DNA of 64,000 bases, taken from positions 56,517 through 120,516 of the forward strand of contig NZ_WHUF01000013.1 of NCBI RefSeq assembly GCF_009380165.1, given 5' to 3'. The notes below the pieces were generated by a model, which saw only the letters and a list, made by a program, of their open reading frames with translations, made no database searches and was not told where the DNA came from. The position numbers and the translations under genes are program-made. This DNA comes from Rugamonas rivuli. Its GTDB lineage: Bacteria; Pseudomonadota; Gammaproteobacteria; Burkholderiales; Burkholderiaceae_D. Below are positions 47,311-56,819 of this stretch, one piece after another (positions within the stretch are counted from its first letter, which is position 1; every line of letters begins with the position of its first letter).

Positions 47311-49125
47311 ATGTTGAATAATCTGAGTATCAAGAAAAAACTCACGTTCGGATTTGGCGCCATCATCGCCATCATTCTGGTGCTGCTCACCATGTCGTAC
47401 AATAATTTCAGCCAGCTGTCGGCCGCCAGCGGGTGGGATCGGCACACGCTGGAAGTACTGCTGGAGGCGAACAAGATCGAAACCGCCCTGCTGCAGATCC
47501 AGACCTCGACCCGTGGCTTCATGCTGACCGGCGAGGAAAGCACCACCAAACAGATTCCCGCCGAAGAGGAATCGGTGCACCGCCACCTGGCCGCCATCAA
47601 GACGCTGACCGTAGACAATCCCGCGCAGCAGGAGCGCCTCACGCGCCTGGGACCGATGATGGATAGCTGGATCAACGATGTGATCCACCCGCTGCTGGAC
47701 AAGCGCCGGGAACTGAACAAGCATGTCGGCGTGACGCAGCAGGTAGCGACAGCGGCCGATGTACTCAACGGCGCCAAGACCATCTCGGAAGTACGCGCGC
47801 TGATACGGGAGATCAGCGACGAGGAAAGCCGCCTGCTGGCGCTGCGCTCCAAGCTGGCCGGCGATCTGCAGCAGAACATGTCGCTGATACTGATCCTCGG
47901 CGGCAGCCTGTGCGTGGTGCTGGCCATCGTCATCGGCTACCTGCTGATCAAGGCGCTGCTGGCTCCACTCAACAACCTGACGCACGCGGTGGGCCGCATC
48001 GCCGCCGGCGAACAGTCGGCGCGGGCGGCGGTGCTGTCGGGCGATGAACTGGGCCAGGTGACGACGGAATTCAACCGCATGGCGCAATCGATCCAGGACA
48101 GCCAGGCCAACGAGCAGGCCGCCACCAACCTGCTCAAGTCCAAGGTCGATTCCTTGCTGGGCGTGGTCTCCAAGGCCGCCGCCGGCGACCTGACCGGCAA
48201 GATCGAGGTCGCCGGCAGCGACGCCATCGGCCAGCTGGCGCATGGCCTGGACCGCATGTTCGAAAACCTGCGCGCCCTGCTCAACAACGTGCAGAAGGCC
48301 GGCATCCAGGTCACGACATCGGCCACCGAGATCGCCGCCTCGGCCAAGCAGCAGGAGGCCACCGGCATCGAGCAGGCGCAGACCAGCGTCGAGATCCTCA
48401 GCACCACCAAGGAAATCTCCGCCAACACCTCGCAGCTGCTCAAGACGATGGAGGACGCCACCGCCGTCGCCGACTACACCACCAACGCCACCGCCGACGC
48501 CCAGAACAACCTGCGCCGTATGGACAGCACCATGCAGCACATGGTCTCGGCCACCGATTCGATCAACGCCAAGCTGGCGGCGTTGTCGGAGAAGGCTTCC
48601 AACATCAACAGCGTTTTGATCACCATCACCAAGGTGGCCGACCAGACCAACATCCTCTCGCTCAACGCCGCCATTGAGGCCGAAAAGGCCGGCGAGGCGG
48701 GACGCGGCTTCTCGGTGGTCGCCACCGAAATCCGCCGCCTGGCCGACCAGACTTCCGTCTCCACCTGGGACATCGAGCAGATGCTCAAGGAGATGCAGTC
48801 GGCGGTGTCGGCCAGCGTGATGGGCATGGACAAATTCTCCGAAGAGATACGCCGCAGCGTCGGCGAGGTGCGCCAGGTGACGGACCAGCTGTCCGGCGTG
48901 ATGGACCAGGTGCAGAAACTGGCGCCGCAGTTCGACGCCGTCTTGCAGGGCATGCAGTCGCAGGCGGTGGGCGCGCAGCAGATTTCGGAAACCATGATGC
49001 AGCTGAACGACGCCACCCAGCAGACCGTGGAATCGCTCAAGGCCACCAGCGAAGCGGTGCACCAGCTGCAGTACGCGGCGGGCGACCTGCAATCGAGCGT
49101 CGCCAACTTTGCCGTCACGGCTTGA
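47311..49125 (+). CDS. wspA: Wsp-type methyl-accepting chemoreceptor, copy 1 (WspA-like)
   Basis: The receptor that starts the Wsp surface-sensing pathway. It has 604 residues: membrane helix 1 (about 12-32), a CHASE3-like helical periplasmic sensor (about 35-190, with T-R-G-F-M-L-T-G-E-E), and helix 2 (about 192-215). HAMP and the signalling hairpin with tip V-A-D-Q-T-N-I-L-S-L-N-A-A-I-E-A-E-K-A-G-E follow. The E-A-E-K-A-G form, rather than E-A-A-R-A-G, is typical of WspA receptors. AGGTGA stands before the start. The gene is the first of an eight-gene operon and is nearly copied by the next gene from residue 220 to the end. Confidence 0.92.
   Translation: MLNNLSIKKKLTFGFGAIIAIILVLLTMSYNNFSQLSAASGWDRHTLEVLLEANKIETALLQIQTSTRGFMLTGEESTTKQIPAEEESVHRHLAAIKTLTVDNPAQQERLTRLGPMMDSWINDVIHPLLDKRRELNKHVGVTQQVATAADVLNGAKTISEVRALIREISDEESRLLALRSKLAGDLQQNMSLILILGGSLCVVLAIVIGYLLIKALLAPLNNLTHAVGRIAAGEQSARAAVLSGDELGQVTTEFNRMAQSIQDSQANEQAATNLLKSKVDSLLGVVSKAAAGDLTGKIEVAGSDAIGQLAHGLDRMFENLRALLNNVQKAGIQVTTSATEIAASAKQQEATGIEQAQTSVEILSTTKEISANTSQLLKTMEDATAVADYTTNATADAQNNLRRMDSTMQHMVSATDSINAKLAALSEKASNINSVLITITKVADQTNILSLNAAIEAEKAGEAGRGFSVVATEIRRLADQTSVSTWDIEQMLKEMQSAVSASVMGMDKFSEEIRRSVGEVRQVTDQLSGVMDQVQKLAPQFDAVLQGMQSQAVGAQQISETMMQLNDATQQTVESLKATSEAVHQLQYAAGDLQSSVANFAVTA
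47971..49117 (+). repeat. direct repeat copy 1 within tandem wspA genes
   Basis: This 1147-base stretch recurs at 49828-50974, exactly 1857 bases downstream. By eye the two copies differ by only scattered, mostly synonymous, changes. It covers the HAMP and cytoplasmic parts of both receptors but not the periplasmic sensor, where the genes have diverged strongly. Confidence 0.9.
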
Positions 49126-49167
49126 GCATGGGACAATGCCGCATCTATTGCGGTACCTGGAGAAAGA

Positions 49168-50982
49168 ATGTTTAAAGACTTGAGCATCAAGAAGAAGCTG
49201 TACATGAGTTTTGGCGCCATCCTGGCCATCATCCTGTTGCTGCTGTCGATCGCCTACAACAAATTCAACAGCCTCTCCGATGCCAACGGGTGGGACCGGC
49301 ATACGATGGAAGTACTCCAGGCCATCGACGGCCTGCGCAACGACCTGCTGCAAGTGCAGGTTGAAGCGCGCGGCTATTACCTGACCGGCGCCGCGGTCCG
49401 TCTTGAACGCACCCGCAAGGAAATGACCGATCTGCCGGGCTCCACGCAACGGCTGCAAAAACTGACCAGCGATAATCCCGGTCAGGTTGCGCGCTTCAAG
49501 AAGCTGGAGGAAATGATCGACATCTGGGCCAAGGAAGTCATCGCGTCGCAACTGACCATGCGCCAGGAACTGGGCGACAAGCCGGGATCCGCCGATGCAA
49601 TGGGCCGCACCGCACCGCTGACCAACACCAATTCGCTGATCGGCCAGATCTACAAATTCATGGACGATGCCACCGCAGAAGAGCAGAAGCTGCTGGCCGA
49701 ACGCTCAACAACCTCCAACAATCTGCAGGAGACGATGCGCCTGGTGCTGGCCGGCGGCGGCCTGGCTTGCGTGGTGCTGTCGGCGGTGATCGCCTGGCTG
49801 CTGGTGCGCGCGCTGGCGGAGCCCCTGAACAACCTGACGCACGCGGTGGGCCGCATCGCCGCCGGCGAACAGTCGGCGCGGGCGACGGTGCTGTCGGCCG
49901 ATGAACTGGGCCAGGTGACGACGGAATTCAACCGCATGGCGCAATCGATCCAGGATAGCCAGGCCAACGAGCAGGCCGCCACCAACCTGCTTAAGTCCAA
50001 GGTCGATTCCTTGCTGGGCGTGGTCTCCAAGGCCGCCGCCGGCGACCTGACCGGCAAGATCGAAGTGGCCGGCAGCGACGCCATCGGCCAGCTGGCGCAT
50101 GGTCTGGACCGCATGTTCGAAAACCTGCGCGCCCTGCTCAACAACGTGCAGAAGGCCGGCATCCAGGTCACGACATCGGCCACCGAGATCGCCGCCTCGG
50201 CCAAGCAGCAGGAGGCCACCGGCATCGAACAGGCGCAGACCAGCGTCGAGATCCTCAGCACCACCAAGGAAATCTCCGCCAACACCTCGCAGCTGCTCAA
50301 GACGATGGAAGACGCGACTGCGGTGGCCGACTACACCACCAGCGCCACCGCCGACGCCCAGAACAACCTGCGCCGCATGGACAGCACCATGCAGCACATG
50401 GTCTCGGCCACCGATTCGATCAACGCCAAGCTGGCGGCGCTGTCGGAGAAGGCTTCCAATATCAACAGCGTTTTGATCACCATCACCAAGGTGGCCGACC
50501 AGACCAACATCCTCTCGCTCAACGCCGCCATTGAAGCCGAGAAGGCCGGCGAGGCGGGACGCGGCTTCTCGGTGGTCGCCACCGAAATCCGCCGCCTGGC
50601 CGACCAGACCTCGGTCTCCACCTGGGACATCGAGCAGATGCTCAAGGAGATGCAGTCGGCGGTGTCGGCCAGCGTGATGGGCATGGACAAATTCTCCGAA
50701 GAGATACGCCGCAGCGTCGGCGAGGTGCGCCAGGTGACGGACCAGCTGTCCGGCGTGATGGACCAGGTGCAGAAACTGGCGCCGCAGTTCGACGCCGTCT
50801 TGCAGGGCATGCAGTCGCAGGCCGTGGGCGCGCAGCAGATTTCGGAGACCATGATGCAGCTGAACGACGCCACCCAGCAGACCGTGGAATCGCTCAAGGC
50901 CACCAGCGAAGCGGTGCACCAGCTGCAGTACGCGGCGGGCGACCTGCAATCGAGCGTCGCCAACTTTGCCGTTGCGGCCTGA
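49168..50982 (+). CDS. wspA: Wsp-type methyl-accepting chemoreceptor, copy 2 (WspA-like)
   Basis: The second receptor of the cluster, also 604 residues and collinear with the first. The N-terminal membrane helix begins with the same L-S-I-K-K-K-L. The CHASE3-like periplasmic part (about 35-190) is clearly different (E-A-R-G-Y-Y-L-T-G-A-A in place of T-R-G-F-M-L-T-G-E-E). From residue 220 on I count only four amino-acid differences from copy 1. The two should form receptors, possibly mixed, with equal output but different sensing. It lies 42 bases after copy 1 and 12 before wspB. Confidence 0.92.
   Translation: MFKDLSIKKKLYMSFGAILAIILLLLSIAYNKFNSLSDANGWDRHTMEVLQAIDGLRNDLLQVQVEARGYYLTGAAVRLERTRKEMTDLPGSTQRLQKLTSDNPGQVARFKKLEEMIDIWAKEVIASQLTMRQELGDKPGSADAMGRTAPLTNTNSLIGQIYKFMDDATAEEQKLLAERSTTSNNLQETMRLVLAGGGLACVVLSAVIAWLLVRALAEPLNNLTHAVGRIAAGEQSARATVLSADELGQVTTEFNRMAQSIQDSQANEQAATNLLKSKVDSLLGVVSKAAAGDLTGKIEVAGSDAIGQLAHGLDRMFENLRALLNNVQKAGIQVTTSATEIAASAKQQEATGIEQAQTSVEILSTTKEISANTSQLLKTMEDATAVADYTTSATADAQNNLRRMDSTMQHMVSATDSINAKLAALSEKASNINSVLITITKVADQTNILSLNAAIEAEKAGEAGRGFSVVATEIRRLADQTSVSTWDIEQMLKEMQSAVSASVMGMDKFSEEIRRSVGEVRQVTDQLSGVMDQVQKLAPQFDAVLQGMQSQAVGAQQISETMMQLNDATQQTVESLKATSEAVHQLQYAAGDLQSSVANFAVAA
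49828..50974 (+). repeat. direct repeat copy 2 within tandem wspA genes
   Basis: Partner of the repeat at 47971-49117 (offset 1857 bases). Example differences are ATT/ACC-type synonymous changes and the codons giving RATVLSA instead of RAAVLSG. Recombination between the copies would delete one receptor gene and leave a chimera in frame. Confidence 0.9.
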
Positions 50983-50994
50983 CGGGAGCGCGCG

Positions 50995-51438
50995 ATGAAG
51001 CTGCTGATCTTCCACATCGGCGCCGACCGCTACGGCTTGCGCCTGCGCGACGTGGTGCGCGTGCTGCCGCTGCTGGAACTGAAGCACCTGCCGCTGGCGC
51101 CGGACGCCGTGGCCGGCCTGATGGACTTCCACGGCCAGTCGGTGCCGGTGATAGATTTGTGCCGCGCCAGCGGCCTGCCCAGCGGCGCCGATCATTTCGA
51201 CACCCGCATCATCGTCGTGGACTATCACTCGCCCGAAGGCACGGCCCACCTGCTAGGCCTGCGCGCGGAGCGCGTGCTGGGCGTGCAGGAGGTAGCGGAG
51301 GCGCAGCTGGCCGACAGCGGCGTCACGGCCGCGCCCTTCCTCGGCCAGGTGGCCAGCGACGCGGGCGGCATGCTGCAACTGGTCGAACTTGAACAACTGC
51401 TGCCGGCGTCGCTGCGCGCGACGCTGTTCCAGACATGA
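50995..51438 (+). CDS. wspB: CheW-like coupling protein WspB
   Basis: Links the receptor to the kinase WspE. The 147-residue single CheW domain shows L-I-F-H-I-G-x-x-R-Y-G-L near the start and G-L-M-D-F-H-G-Q-S-V-P-V-I-D-L at about 40-54, the conserved SH3-like core. It sits directly after the second receptor and overlaps wspC by four bases. WspB and WspD both being CheW-like, in this order around a CheR, is the standard Wsp arrangement. Confidence 0.92.
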   Translation: MKLLIFHIGADRYGLRLRDVVRVLPLLELKHLPLAPDAVAGLMDFHGQSVPVIDLCRASGLPSGADHFDTRIIVVDYHSPEGTAHLLGLRAERVLGVQEVAEAQLADSGVTAAPFLGQVASDAGGMLQLVELEQLLPASLRATLFQT

Positions 51439-52706
51439 CTCCCGTCCAAGCCATGCTGCACGAGGCCACCGGCTTGACGCTGTCCAAGTCCTCGGTCGAG
51501 CGCGCGATCAGGCACCGCATGGAGCAGACCGCCGCCGCCAACCAGGATCTCTACCTGGAGCGCATGACGGCGGAAGAGCTGACGGCGCTGGTGGAACTGG
51601 TGGTGGTGCCGGAATCGTGGTTCTACCGCGACCCGCAAGCCTTCCAGGCCGCCAGCGAATTTGTCCGCGCGCGGCTGGCCGCCGACGCCGGCCGCATGGT
51701 GCGCATCCTGTCCATCCCCTGCGCGGGCGGCGAGGAGCCGTACACCATGGCGATGGTGCTGGCCGACGCCGGCGTGCCGGTGGACAGCTTCATCATCGAC
51801 GCCTACGACATCAGCGCCGGCTGCATCGCCCGCGCCAAGAGCGGCGTCTACGGCCGCAACGCCTTCCGCAGCCAGGACCTGGGCTTCCGCGACCGCCACT
51901 TCAGCGGCGACGGCAGCAGCGACGACTACAGCATCGGCGACGCGCTGCGCAAGCAGGTGCGCTTCAAGCAGGGCAATCTGCTGGAGCTGGACCTGGGCGC
52001 GCGGACGGGCTACTACGACGTGATCTTCTGCCGCAATCTGCTGATCTACTTCGACAAGCCGACCACCAAGGCCGCCATCGCCCGGCTGAACGCCTTGCTG
52101 TCCGAGGACGGCCTGCTCTTCGCCGGCTATGCGGAAGTGCCGTCGTTCTGCCAGTATGGATTTATGCCGCTCCAGTATCCGCAAGCTTTCGGTCTGAGGA
52201 AGGAAAGCGCGCCGGCCGCCAAGCGGGCCGCAAAACCCGCCGCCAAGACGGCGCCGCGCCCGGCCCGCCCTGCTCCGGCTGCGGCTCCCGCTTCCGCTGC
52301 TGCGCCGGCGCCTGCTCCGGCGCCTGCTCCGGCGCGGGTGCGCGCCGGAGCGCCGACGCCTGTGCCGGCGCCGCACGCCCCCCTGACCGCCGCCGATCTG
52401 CTGGCCGACGCGCGCCGCCTGGCCGACCTGGGTCAGCTGAAGGAAGCCGAAAACAAAAGCCGCGACCATCTGGCGCAGTCGCCCGATTCGGCCGAAGCCT
52501 ATTTCATCCTCGGCCTGGTCAACGAACTGACGAACAAGCACAAGCTCGCCGAAGACTACTGGAAGCGCTGCATCTACCTGCAGCCGGACCACTACGAAGC
52601 CTTGTGCCACCTGGCCCTGCTGGCCGAGACCAACAACGACCCGGCCGGCGCCCGCGCGCTCAAGGCCCGCGCCGCGCGCATCTACAAACGCCAGCAGGAA
52701 TCATAA
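51435..52706 (+). CDS. wspC: CheR-type methyltransferase with C-terminal TPR, WspC
   Basis: Methylates receptor glutamates to tune WspA. The 423-residue protein has the CheR catalytic domain (about 1-255) with P-E-S-W-F-Y-R-D near 57-64, P-C-A-G-G-E-E-P-Y-T near 95-104 (S-adenosylmethionine site) and F-C-R-N-L-L-I-Y-F near 197-205. A 60-residue Ala/Pro linker (about 262-320) leads to TPR repeats (about 325-415) of the type WspC uses to associate with partners. The linker DNA contains a short 12-base tandem repeat (around 52310-52335) that may slip. Confidence 0.92.
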   Translation: MTPVQAMLHEATGLTLSKSSVERAIRHRMEQTAAANQDLYLERMTAEELTALVELVVVPESWFYRDPQAFQAASEFVRARLAADAGRMVRILSIPCAGGEEPYTMAMVLADAGVPVDSFIIDAYDISAGCIARAKSGVYGRNAFRSQDLGFRDRHFSGDGSSDDYSIGDALRKQVRFKQGNLLELDLGARTGYYDVIFCRNLLIYFDKPTTKAAIARLNALLSEDGLLFAGYAEVPSFCQYGFMPLQYPQAFGLRKESAPAAKRAAKPAAKTAPRPARPAPAAAPASAAAPAPAPAPAPARVRAGAPTPVPAPHAPLTAADLLADARRLADLGQLKEAENKSRDHLAQSPDSAEAYFILGLVNELTNKHKLAEDYWKRCIYLQPDHYEALCHLALLAETNNDPAGARALKARAARIYKRQQES

Positions 52707-52718
52707 GGGCGCCCGACC

Positions 52719-53405
52719 ATGACTACCACCACCTCCCCCATCGCCATCGTCAGCATCGACGACTGCTGGAACCGCATCGGCGTCGTCGGCGACCAAAGCT
52801 GCGAAAAGCTGGAACAGGCTGTCCACTGCCGCAATTGCGAAGTGTATGCGGGCGCCGCCCAGCGCAACCTTCAGCGCGCCGTCGGCGACGACTACAAGAA
52901 AGACTGGGCCGCCCACTTCCGCCAGGCCGCCACCGACGCGCAGCAGCTCGACGCCTCCTGCCTGGTGTTCCGCATCGGCCGCGAATGGCTGTCGCTGCCG
53001 ACCAAAATGTTCGTCTCGGTGGCGCCGCAGGCCAAGCCGCACCGCCTGCCGCACCGCGCGGAGCGCGGCTTGAGCGGCATCGTCAACGTCGGCGGCACGC
53101 TGTATCCCTGCATGTCGCTGGCGGCGCTGCTGGGCATCGACGAAAACGAAGGCGAAGCCGCCACCAACCGCCACACCTTCGCGCGCCTGCTGCTGACGCA
53201 ATGGGAAGACCAGGCCTACGCGCTGCCGGTGGCCGACCTGCACGGCATCCTGCGCTACGCCACCGCCTCGGTGCAGGCGCCGGCCGCCACCATCAACAAA
53301 GGGCTGTCGCGCTTCCTGTCCGGCGTGATAGCGCATGAAGACATGCACATCGGCGTGCTCGACTCGGCGCTGATCGGCTACCAACTTGCGAGGACACTGC
53401 GATGA
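52719..53405 (+). CDS. wspD: CheW-like coupling protein WspD
   Basis: The second CheW-like protein, 228 residues, longer than WspB. The first 60 residues include C-W-N-R-I-G-V-V-G-D and a cluster of Cys (C-E-K-L-E ... C-R-N-C-E), a normal feature of WspD proteins that could bind a metal. The CheW domain follows, with L-V-F-R-I-G-R-E-W-L-S-L-P and G-I-V-N-V-G-G-T-L-Y-P-C. It overlaps wspE by four bases. Confidence 0.9.
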   Translation: MTTTTSPIAIVSIDDCWNRIGVVGDQSCEKLEQAVHCRNCEVYAGAAQRNLQRAVGDDYKKDWAAHFRQAATDAQQLDASCLVFRIGREWLSLPTKMFVSVAPQAKPHRLPHRAERGLSGIVNVGGTLYPCMSLAALLGIDENEGEAATNRHTFARLLLTQWEDQAYALPVADLHGILRYATASVQAPAATINKGLSRFLSGVIAHEDMHIGVLDSALIGYQLARTLR

Positions 53406-55708
53406 GCCAGGACAACAACGGAGACCTCAGCCAGTTCTCCATGCTGGACCTGTTCCGCATGGAGGCGGACAGCCAGACCCAGATCCTCACCGACGGCCTG
53501 CTGGCCATGGAGCGCCTGAAGGATGACGCCAGCGCCGTCGAATCGATGATGCGCGCGGCGCACTCGATCAAGGGCGCGGCCGCCATCGTCGGCCTGGAGG
53601 TGGTGGTGCAGCTGGCGCACGGCATGGAAGACGCCTTCATCGCCGCCCAACACGGCAAGCTGGCTCTGACGCCCAACCGGGTCGACGTGCTGCTGGCCGG
53701 GGTCGACTTGATCCTTCAGCTATCGCGGCTGCAGGACAGCGGCGTCGACGCCTGGCTGGCCGCCAACTCCGCGCTGATCAGGAAAACCCTGGACTCCATC
53801 GCCAGCATCGCCTTCCTGCCCGAGCCGGTCAACCTGCAGGTGGAAGCAGGCCTGGCGCCGCCAGCGCCTGCACCGGCCGCGCCCATCGCCTTCCCGCCCG
53901 GCGAGCTGCCGATCGCCTCAGCGGCGACCGCGCCCGCGTCCGAAGACGCGCCGGCCATCGCCGCGCGCACGCCGGCCGCACTGAAGACGGCGCAGAACTT
54001 CGATCGCCTGCTGTCGCTGGCCAGCGAGTCGCGCATCAATGCGCACCAGATGCATCCCTTCATCCAGGACATGCAGCGCTTCAAACGCAACCAGAGCAGC
54101 CTGTTCGCGCTGATCGAGCAGCTGCACGAGGCGATCTCCAACAGCAGCGACGCCGGCCTGAAAGAGAAATCCCTGCTGGCGCTGCAAAAGACCCATCCGC
54201 TCAAGCAGTTCGTGCTGGAGCACATCGCCGACATCGAAGCCTACGAACGCCGCCTGCTGGCCGTATCGCAAGGCATGGTGGACGAAGTGCTGACGCTGCG
54301 CATGCGTCCCTTCCGCGACGGCGTGCAAGCCTTCCCGCGCATGGTGCGCGACCTCGCGCGCGGCATGGGCAAGGACGTGCGGCTGGAGATCATCGGCGAG
54401 GACACGCTGGTCGACCGCGACATCCTGGCGCGGATCGAAAGCCCGCTTAACCACATGCTGCGCAACGCCGTCGACCACGGCATGGACGCTCCGGAGCTAC
54501 GCATCGCCGCGGGCAAGCCCGGCGCAGGCACCATCGTGCTGGAGGCCAAGCACCGCGCCGGCATGCTGAGCATCGAGATCAGCGACGATGGCAAGGGCGT
54601 GGACCTGGAAAAAATCCGCGCCCGCGTCATCGACCGCAAGATGGCCAGCCCGCAAATGGCGGCCTCGCTGTCGCCCGCCGAGCTGATGGAGTTCCTGTTC
54701 CTGCCCGCCTTCAGCCTGAAGGAAAGCACCACCGAGATTTCCGGGCGCGGCGTCGGCCTGGACATCGTGCACGAGACCATCCGTTCGCAAAACGGCACCG
54801 TGCGCATCGAGTCCGAACTGGGCGTCGGCTTCCGCACCTACATCACCCTGCCGCTGACGCAGTCGATCGTGCGCGCGCTGGTGGTGGACGTCAAGGGCGA
54901 GGCCTACGCCGTGCCCATCGTGCAGGTGGAGCGCGTGGTCAAGGTGCCGCAGGCCGCCATCCACACGCTGGAGAGCAAGCAGTTCTTCGATCTCGGCGGC
55001 GAGCATCTGGGCCTGGTCTCCGCCGCGCAGGTGCTGGAACTGGGCGACACCGACTCCAGCAGCGAAGAGCTGGCGGTGGTCGTCATCGGCAGCGGCGCGC
55101 GCCGCTACGCGCTGGTGGTGGAGTCCATACGCGGCGAACAAAGCCTGGCGGTGCAGGCGCTCGACCCGATCTTCGGCAAGATGCGCGACATCTCCTCCGC
55201 CGCCCTGCTCGACGACGGCGAGCCGGTGCTGATCCTCGACGTGCCCGACCTGCTGATCTCCATCGACAAGCTGCTGCACGAAGGCGGCCTGCATCAGCTG
55301 ACCAAGTCCGACCAGGCCGAGCGCCGCAAGACCAAGCGCATCCTGGTGGTCGACGATTCGCTCACCGTGCGCGAGATGGAGCGCAAGCTGCTGCTCAGCC
55401 GCGGCTTCCTGGTCGATATCGCCATCGACGGCATCGACGGCTGGAACGTCGTGCGCAGCGGCGACTACGACCTGGTGATCACCGACGTCGACATGCCGCG
55501 CATGGACGGCATCGAGCTGGTGACGCTGATTAAAAAAGACATACACCTGCATAAGCTGCCAGTCATGATAGTCTCTTACAAAGACCGTCCCGAGGACCGC
55601 GCGCGCGGCCTGTCGGCCGGTGCCGACTACTACCTGACCAAGGGCAGCTTCCACGACGAGACGCTGCTGGACGCCGTCAGCGATTTGATTGGAGACGCCC
55701 GCAGATGA
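53402..55708 (+). CDS. wspE: hybrid CheA-type histidine kinase with receiver, WspE
   Basis: The kinase of the Wsp pathway, which phosphorylates WspR and WspF. The 768-residue protein has an Hpt domain with the phospho-acceptor His54 in A-A-H-S-I-K-G-A-A. Dimerisation and ATPase domains follow (about 250-500, with H-M-L-R-N-A-V-D-H-G-M and G-R-G-V-G-L-D-I-V). A CheW-like P5 domain (about 500-635) and a C-terminal receiver with Asp695 in I-T-D-V-D-M-P complete it. The attached receiver is the feature that separates WspE from ordinary CheA. It overlaps wspF by four bases. Confidence 0.95.
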   Translation: MSQDNNGDLSQFSMLDLFRMEADSQTQILTDGLLAMERLKDDASAVESMMRAAHSIKGAAAIVGLEVVVQLAHGMEDAFIAAQHGKLALTPNRVDVLLAGVDLILQLSRLQDSGVDAWLAANSALIRKTLDSIASIAFLPEPVNLQVEAGLAPPAPAPAAPIAFPPGELPIASAATAPASEDAPAIAARTPAALKTAQNFDRLLSLASESRINAHQMHPFIQDMQRFKRNQSSLFALIEQLHEAISNSSDAGLKEKSLLALQKTHPLKQFVLEHIADIEAYERRLLAVSQGMVDEVLTLRMRPFRDGVQAFPRMVRDLARGMGKDVRLEIIGEDTLVDRDILARIESPLNHMLRNAVDHGMDAPELRIAAGKPGAGTIVLEAKHRAGMLSIEISDDGKGVDLEKIRARVIDRKMASPQMAASLSPAELMEFLFLPAFSLKESTTEISGRGVGLDIVHETIRSQNGTVRIESELGVGFRTYITLPLTQSIVRALVVDVKGEAYAVPIVQVERVVKVPQAAIHTLESKQFFDLGGEHLGLVSAAQVLELGDTDSSSEELAVVVIGSGARRYALVVESIRGEQSLAVQALDPIFGKMRDISSAALLDDGEPVLILDVPDLLISIDKLLHEGGLHQLTKSDQAERRKTKRILVVDDSLTVREMERKLLLSRGFLVDIAIDGIDGWNVVRSGDYDLVITDVDMPRMDGIELVTLIKKDIHLHKLPVMIVSYKDRPEDRARGLSAGADYYLTKGSFHDETLLDAVSDLIGDARR

Positions 55709-56748
55709 AGATCGCCATCGCCAACGATGTCGCCATGGCAGCCGAAGCGCTGCGGCGCGTGGTCGCCAGCACGGCGGAGCACCAGGTGCTGTGGATAGCG
55801 CGCACCGGCGCGGAGGCGGTGCGCATGTGCGCGGAAAACCGGCCCGACCTGGTCCTGATGGACTTGAACATGCCGGAGCTGGACGGCGTCGAGGCGACGC
55901 GCCAGATCATGGAACAAAGCCCGTGCGCCATCCTGGTCGTCACCGGCCGGCCGCAGGACAACGTCAACCAGGTATTCCGCGCGCTGGGCGCCGGTGCGCT
56001 GGACGTGACGGCGACCCCGGTCCTGCAGGGCAAGCCGGGCGGCGACACCGAGCTGCTGGCCAAGATCCGCACCATGGACAAGCTGATACGCCACAGCGGC
56101 GGCAGCCAGGCGATGATGCCGAGAACAGCGGCCAATGGCAACGGCCACGGCGCCGACGGTGCGGAAGCGGCGGAGCGCGTCACCTCGCTGCTGGCGATCG
56201 GCGCCTCCACCGGCGGCCCGATGGCGGTCTCCAAGATGCTGGCGGGGTGGAAGCCGCCGCGCGGCTGCGCGGTGGTGGTGGTGCAGCACATCGACCAGCA
56301 CTTCGCCGATAATTTCGCCCGCTGGCTGGGCGAACAGCTGGAAATGCCCGTGCGCGCCGCCGAGGAAGGCGACGAGCTGGTGGCGGGCACCGTCCTGATC
56401 GCAAAGAGCAACGACCACTTAACGCTGGATCAAAACTATCGCCTGCGTTACGATGCAGAGCCCAAGGACTATGCCTACCGTCCGTCGGTCGACGTGTTTT
56501 TCCACTGCGTGGCGCAGCACTGGAAAGGCGAAGCAGTGGGCGTGCTGTTGACCGGCATGGGCCGCGACGGCGCCGAAGGCCTGCTGGCCATGCGCCGCGC
56601 CGGCCAGGCCACCATCGCCCAGGACCAGGGCAGCAGCGCGGTCTACGGCATGCCGCGCGCCGCCGCGGAGCTGGACGCGGCACAGATGATTTTACCGCTG
56701 GCGAAGATCGGTCCGGTCTTGCGCAGCACCCTGGGCGGCCGTTCCTGA
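55705..56748 (+). CDS. wspF: CheB-type methylesterase WspF
   Basis: Removes methyl groups from WspA and so dampens the pathway; its loss is the classic cause of wrinkly colonies in Pseudomonas. The 347-residue protein has a receiver (about 1-120, Asp53 in L-M-D-L-N-M-P) and the methylesterase domain with the catalytic triad Ser168 (G-A-S-T-G-G-P), His195 (V-Q-H-I-D) and Asp288 (G-M-G-R-D-G). All residues are intact. It is followed by a 71-base gap before wspR. Confidence 0.95.
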   Translation: MKIAIANDVAMAAEALRRVVASTAEHQVLWIARTGAEAVRMCAENRPDLVLMDLNMPELDGVEATRQIMEQSPCAILVVTGRPQDNVNQVFRALGAGALDVTATPVLQGKPGGDTELLAKIRTMDKLIRHSGGSQAMMPRTAANGNGHGADGAEAAERVTSLLAIGASTGGPMAVSKMLAGWKPPRGCAVVVVQHIDQHFADNFARWLGEQLEMPVRAAEEGDELVAGTVLIAKSNDHLTLDQNYRLRYDAEPKDYAYRPSVDVFFHCVAQHWKGEAVGVLLTGMGRDGAEGLLAMRRAGQATIAQDQGSSAVYGMPRAAAELDAAQMILPLAKIGPVLRSTLGGRS

Positions 56749-56819
56749 ACCCCGAACGGCCGCCCTATCGGCACTTCCCTGCGCCAGACATGCCCGGGTA
56801 TCACTGAAAGAGAATACTG

